DNA of 64,000 bases from assembly GCF_029168315.1 (NCBI RefSeq), contig NZ_JARGYD010000012.1, positions 37,522-101,521 on the forward strand, written 5' to 3'. The position numbers and the translations under genes are program-made. The notes beneath the pieces were generated by a model, which made no database searches, was not told where the DNA came from, and saw nothing but the letters and a program-made list of their open reading frames with translations. Positions 24,926 to 33,670 of the stretch are shown here, piece by piece (position 1 is the stretch's first letter; every line of letters begins with the position of its first letter). The stretch is from Psychromarinibacter halotolerans (GTDB lineage Bacteria > Pseudomonadota > Alphaproteobacteria > Rhodobacterales > Rhodobacteraceae).

Positions 24926-25924
24926 ATGGGCGAGCTGGTGAACGGCGTCTGGAAGGACAACTGGTACGATACGGAAAAGACGGGCGGCAAGTTCGTCCGG
25001 ACCACGACCAAGTTCCGCAACTGGATCACCGCGGACGGCAGCGCCGGTCCGTCGGGCGACGACGGCTTCAAGGCCGAGGCGGGGCGGTATCACCTGTACG
25101 TCTCTTACGCTTGCCCGTGGGCGCACCGTGCGCTGATCTTCCGCAAGCTGAAGGGGCTTGAGGACATGATCGACGTGTCCGTCGTGCACCCCGACATGCT
25201 GGGTGACGGCTGGACCTTCTCGACCGACTTCGACGGCGCCACCGGCGACCAGCAGTTCGGCCTGCCCTTCATGCGCGACGTCTACATCCGCGCCGATCCG
25301 CAGGTTTCGGGACGGGTGACCGTGCCCGTGCTGTGGGACAAGCAGCGCGACACGATCGTCAGCAACGAATCCGCCGAGATCATCCGCATGCTGAATTCGG
25401 CCTTCAACGACCTGACGGGCAACACCGACGACTATTGGCCCGAAGAATTGCGCGACGACATCGAAGAGGTGAACGCGCGGATCTACGACACCGTGAACAA
25501 CGGCGTCTACAAGTCGGGCTTCGCCACCTCGCAAGAGGCATATGACGAAGCGGTCCACGCGCTGTTCGATTCGCTCGACTGGCTGGAGGACCGGCTGTCG
25601 CGGAACCGCTATCTGATTGGCGACCGCGTGACCGAAGCCGACTGGCGGCTGGTGACCACGCTGTTCCGGTTCGATCCCGTGTATCACACCCACTTCAAGT
25701 GCAACCGTAACTTCCTGCGCGATTACCCCAACCTCTGGGGCTTCACGCGCGAGCTGTACCAGTGGGAAACGCCCAATGGCCGCGTCGCCGACACGGTGCA
25801 TTTCGACCATATCGTGCGGCACTATCACTATAGCCACGACACGGTGAACCCGCACCGGATCCTGCCGATCAACCCGATCCTCGATTGGGAAGCCCCGCAC
25901 GGCCGCGAGAACGTGGGCGCCTGA
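24926..25924 (+). CDS. yqjG: Glutathionyl-hydroquinone reductase (YqjG/Xi-class GST)
   Basis: A 332-residue cytoplasmic enzyme that reduces glutathionyl-hydroquinones. The catalytic Cys lies in YVSYACPWAHRALIFRKLK; other family segments are GRVTVPVLWDKQRDTIVSNES (glutathione binding) and EDRLSRNRYLIGDRVTEADW (C-terminal helical domain). The start has TAAGGAGACGACCCG upstream. Length and motifs match the Xi-class family. It is divergent from the cob operon. Confidence 0.92.
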   Translation: MGELVNGVWKDNWYDTEKTGGKFVRTTTKFRNWITADGSAGPSGDDGFKAEAGRYHLYVSYACPWAHRALIFRKLKGLEDMIDVSVVHPDMLGDGWTFSTDFDGATGDQQFGLPFMRDVYIRADPQVSGRVTVPVLWDKQRDTIVSNESAEIIRMLNSAFNDLTGNTDDYWPEELRDDIEEVNARIYDTVNNGVYKSGFATSQEAYDEAVHALFDSLDWLEDRLSRNRYLIGDRVTEADWRLVTTLFRFDPVYHTHFKCNRNFLRDYPNLWGFTRELYQWETPNGRVADTVHFDHIVRHYHYSHDTVNPHRILPINPILDWEAPHGRENVGA

Positions 25925-25970
25925 ACCGGCGGCCCGTCTCAACTGAGGTCCGCCTCAAACAAGGCCGGTC

Positions 25971-26360
25971 TTAACTGCGGTCGGTCTGGGCAAGCGGCGG
26001 CGGGGTGTCGCCGTAATGCCCGACGACCGCGGCAAGATCGGCTGGCGGCGTCGCGCTGGGCAGGAAGGCACAGGCGTTGGGGATGTGGCGAAAGATCGAC
26101 CCGTCCGAGAAAAACGAGGTGTTGGTGACGAAAACCACCCGCGCTTCGGGTCGGCGATAGCTTGCGAAATCCGCGACTGCGATGGCGCTGCCGCCCTCAA
26201 GCACCAGATCCAGAACGATCACGTCCACGTCTTCGTTCTGAAGCACCTGAACCGCGGCATCTTGCGACAGCGCCGTGGTGACGGCGGCCCCTTGCCGCCT
26301 GAGATGAGAAGCCCAGACTTCTGCCAGTCCCGGCTCGCTTTCGACGATGAGAACCTGCAT
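25971..26360 (-). CDS. Degenerate single-domain response-regulator receiver protein
   Basis: A 129-residue receiver-like domain without output domain. The phosphoacceptor Asp is likely in VDVIVLDLVLEGG, and a Thr in VVFVTNTSFF. The first acidic pair, usually DD, reads ES-E (VESEPGLAE) and the conserved Lys before Pro is absent (CAFLPSATPP), so magnesium binding and signalling are probably altered. ATG 26360 has a GGAGG site; an earlier ATG would add 8 residues with no fold match. No histidine kinase gene is adjacent. Confidence 0.8.
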   Translation of the reverse strand: MQVLIVESEPGLAEVWASHLRRQGAAVTTALSQDAAVQVLQNEDVDVIVLDLVLEGGSAIAVADFASYRRPEARVVFVTNTSFFSDGSIFRHIPNACAFLPSATPPADLAAVVGHYGDTPPPLAQTDRS

Positions 26361-26544
26361 TCGCGCCTCCGGATTCCCCGGCACGGCGATGCCTGTCGCA
26401 TGCGGTCGCCTCTGCCATTGGTAACGAGATTCCTACCAAAAACCTAACAGGTGGTTAACGCCATCAGGCTCTGATCGGCGTCGGCGGCAACTTGCGCAGC
26501 CGCGCCGGATCGGTTTCAACTCCGGCGACAACTTCGGAGGACCG

Positions 26545-26913
26545 ATGGCGACTTGGGTGACGATCTGCGAGACCTGCAAGCGCGAGGACTGGGATGAAAC
26601 CTCGGGGCAGACCGATGGCGACAGGCTGGCGGCGCTGGTCGAGAATTTGCCGGTTCCCGATGGCGTGCGGGTGCGGCGCCATTCCTGCCTGATGGGCTGC
26701 GGCAAGGGCTGCAACGTGACGGTGCAGGCGGCAGGCAAGCTTTGCTATACCCTCGGAAATTTCGTTCCGGACGCCGAAAGCGCCGATGCGATCCTGACCT
26801 ACGCAGGGTTGCATGCCGAAAGCGAGACGGGGCAGGTTCCCTATCGCCAGTGGCCGCAGGGGGTGAAGGGGCATTTCGTGACCCGCCACCCGCCGCTGCC
26901 GGACGACGGATGA
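26545..26913 (+). CDS. DUF1636 metal-binding-like protein
   Basis: A 122-residue protein of the DUF1636 family, often found near cobalamin genes in alphaproteobacteria. It has the Cys pattern TICETCK, then a central SCLMGCGKGCNV, which resembles the CxxC...GC thioredoxin-like 2Fe-2S ferredoxin arrangement. A redox or metal-delivery role in cobalt chemistry is inferred. It is followed after 37 bp by cobD, suggesting cotranscription. Confidence 0.8.
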   Translation: MATWVTICETCKREDWDETSGQTDGDRLAALVENLPVPDGVRVRRHSCLMGCGKGCNVTVQAAGKLCYTLGNFVPDAESADAILTYAGLHAESETGQVPYRQWPQGVKGHFVTRHPPLPDDG

Positions 26914-26950
26914 CAGCCGCGGCCGGGATCGGCGCGGGGCGGCGGCCGCG

Positions 26951-27865
26951 ATGACCCACGCTGCCCTTCTGCTTGCCGCGATGGTGCTGGACGCGCTTTT
27001 TGGCGAACCTCGGTGGCTGTGGTCGCGCCTGCCGCACCCGGCGGTCCTGATGGGGCGCGCGGTGGGTTGGATCGACCGGCGCTTCAACGTGGGCGACAGC
27101 CGCCGCCTTAAGGGCGCCGTGGCCTTTGCCGCGCTTTGCCTTGCCGCTGGCCTGTTGGGCGGCGCGATTGCCGCCCTGCCCCTTGGCCCCCTGTGGGAGG
27201 TTCTGGCGGCGGCGATCCTGCTGGCCCAGCGCAGCCTGTGCGACCACGTCGCGGATGTGGCCCGCGACCTGCGCCAGTCGGTCGCCGCCGGACGCCGCGC
27301 CGTCGCCCGGATCGTTGGCCGCGACACGGCGACGATGAACGGGCCCGCCATCGCGCGCGGCGCGATCGAAAGCGCGGCCGAGAACCTGTCGGACGGTGTC
27401 ATCGCGCCCGCTTTCTGGTTCCTAATCGGCGGGCTGCCCGGCCTGATGATCTACAAGATGACCAACACCGCCGACAGCATGATCGGCTACCGCACCCCGC
27501 GCCACGAGGCGTTCGGATGGGCCGCCGCCCGGTTCGACGACCTACTGAACCTCGTGCCCGCGCGCCTGACCGCGCTGTTGATCTGGCTGGCGCACGGATG
27601 CCCTGCGACATGGCGCGACATGGCGCGCGACGCGCAGCTGCACCGGTCGCCCAACGCGGGCTGGCCCGAAGCCGCGATGGCCTCGGCTCTTGGAACCGCG
27701 CTGTCGGGGCCCCGGTCCTATAACGGCGAGACCCGCGATTTTCCCTTCGTGAACCCCGATGGACGCCGCGACCCCGGCCCCGCCGAGATCGAGGCCGCCA
27801 CCCGCGCCCTGTGGCGCACGTGGGCGTCGGCGCTGATCCTTGTTTTCCTGTTCGCCGTTGCCTGA
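26951..27865 (+). CDS. cobD: Adenosylcobinamide-phosphate synthase
   Basis: A 304-residue multi-pass inner-membrane enzyme (CbiB/CobD) that attaches (R)-1-amino-2-propanol or its phosphate to adenosylcobyrate. The N-terminal LLAAMVLDALFGEPRWLWSR and HPAVLMGRAVGWIDRR motifs, the conserved ARGAIESAAENLSDGVIAP and YKMTNTADSMIGYR-type core, and the N-terminal plus internal membrane spans are all present. It links the corrin branch to nucleotide-loop assembly. DUF1636 is upstream. Confidence 0.95.
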   Translation: MTHAALLLAAMVLDALFGEPRWLWSRLPHPAVLMGRAVGWIDRRFNVGDSRRLKGAVAFAALCLAAGLLGGAIAALPLGPLWEVLAAAILLAQRSLCDHVADVARDLRQSVAAGRRAVARIVGRDTATMNGPAIARGAIESAAENLSDGVIAPAFWFLIGGLPGLMIYKMTNTADSMIGYRTPRHEAFGWAAARFDDLLNLVPARLTALLIWLAHGCPATWRDMARDAQLHRSPNAGWPEAAMASALGTALSGPRSYNGETRDFPFVNPDGRRDPGPAEIEAATRALWRTWASALILVFLFAVA

Positions 27866-27910
27866 GGCCCGACGCCTGTTACATTGCCCACAAACAGGTG
27901 AGAGGACCCA

Positions 27911-29116
27911 ATGCGTTTCGCAAAAATCGTTTCGATAGCCGCAGCACTTGCGCTGTCGACAGGCACTCTGAAAGCCGAGGAAACCCGCCAGATCTACGTC
28001 GAATGCGGCGGCAGCTTCGGCGACTTCGTCAACCGCATGAAGGCCAAGGCGGAAGAGATGTCTTATCCGCCCGAAGTGACAGAGCCGTTCTTCCGGTCGG
28101 CAAACTACCTGCAGCGCACGATCAACGCCGACCGCGCGCAGGGGATCTTCAATTCTGACTTCATCGAGTTCTCGCGCCGTTTGATCGCGCAGTACCGGCT
28201 CGACAAGGGACGGCAGGAATCCCAGAAGAACGACGCCATCTTCTCGCGCATCGAATCCGAACTGGGCGTGCCGCGCGGCATCCTGTTGTCGTTCTGGGCG
28301 TTCGAGACCGATTTCGGCGCGTTCACCGGCGACTTCAACACCATCGACACGCTGATGACGCTGTCGCACGACTGCCGGCGCCCGGAACTGTTCCAGCCGC
28401 AGGTGTTCGGCGCGCTGGAACTGTACGCGCGCGGCGACTTCCCGCTGGACACCCAAGGCGCGTGGGCGGGCGAGGTCGGGCAGGTGCAGATGCTGCCGCT
28501 CGACATCATGCACCGGGGCTTCGACGGGGACGGCGACGGTCACGTCGACCTTGACCATTCGGTCGCCGACGCGCTGTTTTCCGGCGCGAACATGCTGCGC
28601 AGCTTCGGCTGGCGTCCGAACGAACCGTGGATGCAGGAAGTCGTCCTGCCCGCCGACCTGCCGTGGGAAGAGACCGGCGTGCAGCCGCATCACTATCGCC
28701 CGGTCAGCGAGTGGGAAGCGTGGGGCGTGACGCCCCGGTCCGGCGCGTGGGAAGGGCCGTCGCTGGACGGCACGCTGATGCTGCCGATGGGCCGCAAGGG
28801 CCCGGCCTTCATGATCTACCCGAACTATCAGGCGCTGTTCGAGTGGAACCAAAGCTATGTCTATGTCGCCACCGCCGCCTATTTCGCCACCCGCCTGATG
28901 GGGGCCCCGGTCTACGATCCGGGCAATGCCGATCCGCGCCTGTCGGACGGCGAGATGAGGGTGCTGCAGCAGAAGCTGGCTGCGCTGGGGCATGACGTCG
29001 GCAAGATCGACGGCATCCTTGGCGCCGGAACGCGCGCCGCCGTTCAGGCCGAACAGCAGCGTCTGGGCCTGCCAGCCGACGCATGGCCCACGCGCGAGCT
29101 GCTGAACCGGCTGTAG
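27911..29116 (+). CDS. Lytic murein transglycosylase (MltB-like, SLT_2) with peptidoglycan-binding domain
   Basis: A 401-residue exported protein. After the signal peptide (about to KAEETRQ), the SLT_2 domain has the catalytic Glu in FWAFETDFGAFTGDFNTID, and AWAGEVGQVQMLPLD in the substrate groove. The last 65 residues form a peptidoglycan-binding domain (LQQKLAALGHDVGKIDGILG...GTRAAVQAEQQRLGLP). It cleaves peptidoglycan glycan strands in the periplasm. A GTGAGAGG ribosome-binding region precedes ATG 27911. Confidence 0.92.
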   Translation: MRFAKIVSIAAALALSTGTLKAEETRQIYVECGGSFGDFVNRMKAKAEEMSYPPEVTEPFFRSANYLQRTINADRAQGIFNSDFIEFSRRLIAQYRLDKGRQESQKNDAIFSRIESELGVPRGILLSFWAFETDFGAFTGDFNTIDTLMTLSHDCRRPELFQPQVFGALELYARGDFPLDTQGAWAGEVGQVQMLPLDIMHRGFDGDGDGHVDLDHSVADALFSGANMLRSFGWRPNEPWMQEVVLPADLPWEETGVQPHHYRPVSEWEAWGVTPRSGAWEGPSLDGTLMLPMGRKGPAFMIYPNYQALFEWNQSYVYVATAAYFATRLMGAPVYDPGNADPRLSDGEMRVLQQKLAALGHDVGKIDGILGAGTRAAVQAEQQRLGLPADAWPTRELLNRL

Positions 29117-29191
29117 AGAGACGGGAGGGGTCTTAACCACGAAAGCAGTTAGAATTTTACACGAACTGCGACGATCGGTAGAACGCCCTCA

Positions 29192-29271
29192 ACACACAGA
29201 CGTTTTCGCTCTCTCCCTCCGAGAACGTACAGAACCCGCGGCGCCAGAAGGTCCCGCGGGTTTTCTTTTTT
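29192..29271 (+). ncRNA. Candidate small RNA with CU-rich loop and terminator
   Basis: ACGTTTTC / GAGAACGT stem (29200-29228) presenting a pyrimidine-rich loop GCTCTCTCCCTCC, followed 4-5 bp later by a strong intrinsic terminator. Exposed CU-rich loops with a terminal hairpin recall the anti-Shine-Dalgarno sRNAs (CcsR/cuckoo type) of Rhodobacteraceae. Start is not resolvable; the transcript may equally be the 3' end of the mltB mRNA. Confidence 0.4.
29233..29271 (+). terminator. Intrinsic terminator
   Basis: AACCCGCGG / CCGCGGGTT stem (29233-29241 with 29254-29262) and a 12-nt loop, then TTTTCTTTTTT. It ends the transglycosylase transcript or the sRNA. Confidence 0.9.
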
Positions 29272-29409
29272 CGGCCCTACCGCGCGCATCGCGAATGCTC
29301 GAACCGCGCCAAAGCCTGAACTACCCCAACGTCATCCAGCGTGCGCACCTTGCCCCTGCGACCGGGTCCGGCAATCATCCCGCCCATTGCAAAGAATGGA
29401 GATTTCCCG

Positions 29410-29997
29410 ATGACCAATCCCCGGTTCCGCCGCCTGTCCCGCCTGCTGGTCGCCGCGCTTGCGCTGGCCGGTCCCGCCGCGTCCCACGCTCAAAGCATCG
29501 ACGCCGACGTCACGCGCGCGTTAGAGACGTTCTATCCGGGGGGCGCCACGGAGCCTGCGGCCTTCATGGCGCTGGACACCGCGCCGATCGATCAGTTCGT
29601 CGGGCGTTGGGTGCCGACCAATCTGGTCTTCCGGGACGCGCCCTACGATGCCGACACCGCCGCGGACGTCTGCGGGCAGGTTCCTCTTGTGATCGCGCGC
29701 GATGGGGCGTTCGGCTTTACCGTGACACGGACCCGCGGCGGCGCCGCGACGGGGGCCGTCGTCACCTATACGCCCGTGGGCGGCACGACCTTCGCGCGCA
29801 CGGCGGATCTTGACGGGTTTGCCGCGTTCCTGTTCCCGAACCGCCCGCTTAGCGAGATGCCGCCGCAGGTCATCGCCGGCATCCTGACCGGGCCGGACAT
29901 GCATGGCTATGCGCTGGTGAACCTGTTCGCGCCGGATGTGCTGGTGATCCAGGGGATCGGTTCGCCGCCGCTGGTGTTGGCGCGATGCACCGGCTGA
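29410..29997 (+). CDS. Secreted protein of unknown function
   Basis: A 195-residue exported protein: signal peptide MTNPRFRRLSRLLVAALALA to about SHAQS, then a beta-rich region without a family I recognise. Repeated short hydrophobic strands (FGFTVTRTRGG, GAVVTYTPVGG) suggest a lipocalin- or barrel-like fold. ATG 29410 is chosen because the signal peptide starts here, with GGAG upstream. It has no obvious operon partner. Confidence 0.65.
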   Translation: MTNPRFRRLSRLLVAALALAGPAASHAQSIDADVTRALETFYPGGATEPAAFMALDTAPIDQFVGRWVPTNLVFRDAPYDADTAADVCGQVPLVIARDGAFGFTVTRTRGGAATGAVVTYTPVGGTTFARTADLDGFAAFLFPNRPLSEMPPQVIAGILTGPDMHGYALVNLFAPDVLVIQGIGSPPLVLARCTG

Positions 29998-30018
29998 CGC
30001 GGCCCTAAACGGGGCGGG

Positions 30019-33000
30019 TCAGGCCACCATCTGTTCGGCCTTCTTCAGGTCGACGGACACAAGCTGAGACACGCCCTGTTCCTGCATCGTCACACCGAAC
30101 AGACGGTCCATGCGGGCCATCGTCACCGCGTGGTGGGTGATGCACAGGAACCGGGTCGAGGTGCGGCGCGTCATCTCGTCCAGCATGTCGCAGAACCGGG
30201 TCACGTTGGCGTCGTCAAGCGGCGCGTCGACCTCGTCCAGCACGCAGATCGGGGCCGGGTTGGCAAGGAACACGCCGAAGATCAGCGCCAGCGCGGTCAG
30301 CGTCTGTTCGCCGCCCGACAGCAGCGACAGGGTCGACAGCTTCTTGCCCGGCGGCTGGCACATGATCTCTAGCCCCGCTTCCAGCGGGTCGTCGGATTCG
30401 ACCAGCACAAGCTTCGCCTCGCCGCCGCCGAACAGGTGGGTGAACAGCATCGAGAAGTTCGAGTTCACCTGCTCGAACGCGGTCAGAAGCCGTTCGCGGC
30501 CTTCCTTGTTCAGGCTTGCGATACCGGTGCGCAGCTTCGAGATCGCGGCCTCGAGGTCGGCCTTTTCGGACACCAGCGTGTCGTGCTCTTCCTGCACTTC
30601 CTTGGCGTCTTCTTCGGCCCGCAGGTTCACCGCGCCCAGCGCATCGCGCTGGCGTTTCAGGCGGTTCACTTCCTGCTCGATGCTCTCGGACGGAGGCATC
30701 TGGTCCGGGTCGGTCTCTAGCTGCGCCAGCAGGGTTTTCGGCGTCAGCTCCAGCGCCTCTTCGATCCGGTCGGCGGCGGTCTGCACCGCCTCGCGCGCGG
30801 CTTCGGCGCGGGCTTCGGCGGCGGCGCGGGCTTCGCGGGCCTGACCGGCTTCGCGCTCGGCATCGCGTTCGGCGGCGATGGTCTCGCGCTGGGTCGTCTC
30901 GGCCACGGCCAGCGCATCGGCCGCCGCGCCACGGCGTTCCTCGGCCTCGGCGATCCCGTCTGTCAGCGTCTCGCGTTCGATCGACAGCTGCGCGGGGACC
31001 TCCTGCGCCTCTTCCAACTCGGCCTCGGACTCCGACTTGCGCGCGGCCAGTTCGGAAATCCGGGTGTCCGCCGTTTCCAAACGCTTCTGCCAGCCCGCGA
31101 TGTCCTTTTCGACACTACGAAGACGCCCGGCGCGGGCCTCGCCCTCGCGTTTCAATTCGTCATGTGCGGCGCGGCGGGACATCATCGTCATCCGCGCGGC
31201 CTCGACCGTCATCTTGACGTCCTCGACCTGCGCACGGGCCGCATCCAGATCGCCAAGCTCGGCCATGCCGCGTTCCGCCTCGGACAGCGCCAACCGGGCG
31301 CGGTTCGCCTCGTCCTCGTGGCGGGTCACCGCAAGCTGCGCGGTCTCAAGCTTGCCCGCCGCGATGTTGCGGTCGGCCTCGGCGCGGGACAGCGCGCGGT
31401 TCGCGTCAGCCACGCGACCGTCCGCGGTACGGCGCGCCTCGCGGGCGCGGCGGTCGGCTTCGGTCAGATCGCGCAGCTGGGTCTTCAGCATCTCGTGCGC
31501 GCGCGCCGCGCCGTCGGCCCGCGCCGTTGCTTGTTCCAGCGACTGCTTCAGCTCTTCCAGCCGGTTCAGCTGCTGAAGGCGCAGCGCAGCGGCGGACGGC
31601 GCGTCCTCGGCACCGGCGCGGAAACCGTCCCAGCGCCACAGGTCGCCCTCGGTCGAAACCAGCCGCTGACCGGGTTTGAGATCGGCCTGTAGACGCGCGC
31701 CGTCCTCGGGTGCGACGACGCCCACCTGCCCGACCCGGCGGGCCAGAACGGCGGGGACGGTGACATAGTTCGACAGTGCCGAAACACCGGACGGGAGGTC
31801 CTGCGGCGAAGGGTAGCCCGGAAGGTGGGCCCAGCCCGACACGCCTTCGGCACCAATCTCGGGCGCGCGCAGGTCGTCCGCCAGCGCGGCGCCCAGCGCC
31901 TTTTCATAGCCCGGCTGCACCCGCAGCGCGTCGATCACGCCGCCTTCCGACGTGTCGCGCTGCACCAGCTTGGACAGGGCGTTCGCCTCGGCCCGCAGGG
32001 CGCTGGCCTCGCCATCGGCTTCGGACCGCTCCGCGCGGGCGTCGGCCTCGCGCGATTGCGCCTCGGCGCGGGATTCGTCGGCCTCGGTCAACAGCGCTTC
32101 GGCCTCTTCGGCCATCGCCGTCGCTTCCTCCAGCGCCTCTTGCGCCGCGGTGAAGGCGCCGTCGGATCCCTCCAGCGCGGACTGCGCCGACTGCACCGCC
32201 TCGCGGGCGCGCTCGGCCTCGGACTCGTTGCGGTCCAGCGTCTTGCGGGTGTCGTCCAGCAGGCGCTGCGCGGACTGGTGGCGCGCCGACAGGCGGGCGG
32301 CCTCTTCGGTCAGGGCCGACAGGGTGTCCTCGCGTTCCTGCAACACCCGCGCGGCATCCTTGGCGGCTTCGGCGGCCTCTTCCACCGCGTCTTCGTGCCC
32401 GTCGCCCGCAGCGTTCAGTTCCTCGTGCTCTTCCCGCAGCAAAGAGATCGAGTCGCCCGCATCGCGGTTCAGCGCCTCTTCCCGCTCTAGGTCACGGCCC
32501 AGTTGGGTGATCCGCGCGGTCAGCGTCTCAATGGCGGATTTCGCCCGCGCCTCTTGGTCGGCAAGCGCGTCGCGCTGGACCAGAAGCCGTTGCAGGATCG
32601 CGGCGGCGATCGCCTCTTCCTCGCGCAGGGGCGGCAGCGCCTCGTCCGCCTTCTCGCGGGCCTGCGCCGCGGTCACGGCGGCACGCTCGGCGGCGGCGGC
32701 GGCGGTGATGCGCTCGCGCAGCCCGGAATCGGCGGACAGGCGGGCCTCGTCCGCCTCGCGCCAGCGGCGGTACAGCAACATGCCCTCGGACTGGCGCAGC
32801 GCCGTGCCGATCTCGCGGTAGCGGGCCGCCTGCCGGGCCTGCCGCGCCAGTTGCGACAGTTGCCCCGCAAGCTGTTCGATCACATCGTCGACCCGCAGCA
32901 GGTTTTGCTCGGCGCCGTTCAGCTTCAGTTCGGCTTCGTGCCGACGCTGGTACAGACCGCCGATGCCCGCCGCATCCTCCAGCACGCGGCGCCGGTTCTT

Positions 33001-33471
33001 CGGCTTGGCGTTGATCAGTTCAGAGATTTGGCCCTGCCGCACCAACGCGGGCGAATGCGCGCCTGTCGAGGCATCCGCGAACATCATCTGCACGTCGCGG
33101 GCGCGGGTGTCCTTCGAATTCACCTTATAGGCCGAACCCGCATCCCGCGTGATCCGCCGGGTGATCTCAAGCAGGTCACTGTCGTTGAACCCGGCGGGCG
33201 CAAGCCGGTCCGAGTTGTCGAGGTGCAGCGAAACCTCGGCGAAGTTCCGGGCCGGACGCGTCGCGGCGCCAGCGAAGATCACGTCTTCCATCCCGCCGCC
33301 CCGCATCGCGGTCGGACGGTTTTCGCCCATCACCCAGCGCAAAGCCTCCAGCAGGTTGGACTTGCCGCAGCCGTTCGGCCCGACCACGCCTGTCAGACCG
33401 TCCTGGATCATCAGGTCGGTGGGATCGACAAAGCTTTTGAAGCCGTTCAGACGGATTCGGTTGAAACGCAA
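30019..33471 (-). CDS. smc: Chromosome segregation protein SMC
   Basis: About 1150 residues. The N-terminal ATPase head has Walker A GVVGPNGCGKSNLLEAL and the C-terminal head LSGGEQTLTALALIFGVFL with Walker B PICVLDEVDAPLDD. Between them are two long coiled coils and a hinge (region GVVAPEDGARLQADLKP-like near residue 560). SMC forms a condensin ring with ScpA/B that organises the chromosome. Start is unsure: family members begin at an RFxxxRLxGFKSF-like sequence, which here would need TTG 33471; ATG 33507 and ATG 33549 are in frame upstream. It is alone here, divergent from the Hint-domain gene. Confidence 0.93.
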   Translation of the reverse strand: MRFNRIRLNGFKSFVDPTDLMIQDGLTGVVGPNGCGKSNLLEALRWVMGENRPTAMRGGGMEDVIFAGAATRPARNFAEVSLHLDNSDRLAPAGFNDSDLLEITRRITRDAGSAYKVNSKDTRARDVQMMFADASTGAHSPALVRQGQISELINAKPKNRRRVLEDAAGIGGLYQRRHEAELKLNGAEQNLLRVDDVIEQLAGQLSQLARQARQAARYREIGTALRQSEGMLLYRRWREADEARLSADSGLRERITAAAAAERAAVTAAQAREKADEALPPLREEEAIAAAILQRLLVQRDALADQEARAKSAIETLTARITQLGRDLEREEALNRDAGDSISLLREEHEELNAAGDGHEDAVEEAAEAAKDAARVLQEREDTLSALTEEAARLSARHQSAQRLLDDTRKTLDRNESEAERAREAVQSAQSALEGSDGAFTAAQEALEEATAMAEEAEALLTEADESRAEAQSREADARAERSEADGEASALRAEANALSKLVQRDTSEGGVIDALRVQPGYEKALGAALADDLRAPEIGAEGVSGWAHLPGYPSPQDLPSGVSALSNYVTVPAVLARRVGQVGVVAPEDGARLQADLKPGQRLVSTEGDLWRWDGFRAGAEDAPSAAALRLQQLNRLEELKQSLEQATARADGAARAHEMLKTQLRDLTEADRRAREARRTADGRVADANRALSRAEADRNIAAGKLETAQLAVTRHEDEANRARLALSEAERGMAELGDLDAARAQVEDVKMTVEAARMTMMSRRAAHDELKREGEARAGRLRSVEKDIAGWQKRLETADTRISELAARKSESEAELEEAQEVPAQLSIERETLTDGIAEAEERRGAAADALAVAETTQRETIAAERDAEREAGQAREARAAAEARAEAAREAVQTAADRIEEALELTPKTLLAQLETDPDQMPPSESIEQEVNRLKRQRDALGAVNLRAEEDAKEVQEEHDTLVSEKADLEAAISKLRTGIASLNKEGRERLLTAFEQVNSNFSMLFTHLFGGGEAKLVLVESDDPLEAGLEIMCQPPGKKLSTLSLLSGGEQTLTALALIFGVFLANPAPICVLDEVDAPLDDANVTRFCDMLDEMTRRTSTRFLCITHHAVTMARMDRLFGVTMQEQGVSQLVSVDLKKAEQMVA

Positions 33472-33670
33472 TGGATCTGCTGCCCGGTTGATTCTCGTTC
33501 CCGCCATTCTCCGGCCCATGCCGGATGAGTCAACGCCAGCGCGCTGCATGTGGCGGGAATGGGCCCGTTATCCCCAAGATATTGAGCACCGAAGGGCAAA
33601 CCGGCCAAGGCTAACGGTATCTTAGTGCGGGTGGGCCAGAACGGCGCGGTGCAGTCTCGCGTGGGCCCTG

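Noticed and set aside
22374..24941. An 855-residue open reading frame on the plus strand
   Set aside because: It runs antisense to cobH, cbiX and the small cob gene, has no recognisable domain and its composition (long His/Arg/Val runs) is that of a reversed high-GC coding frame.
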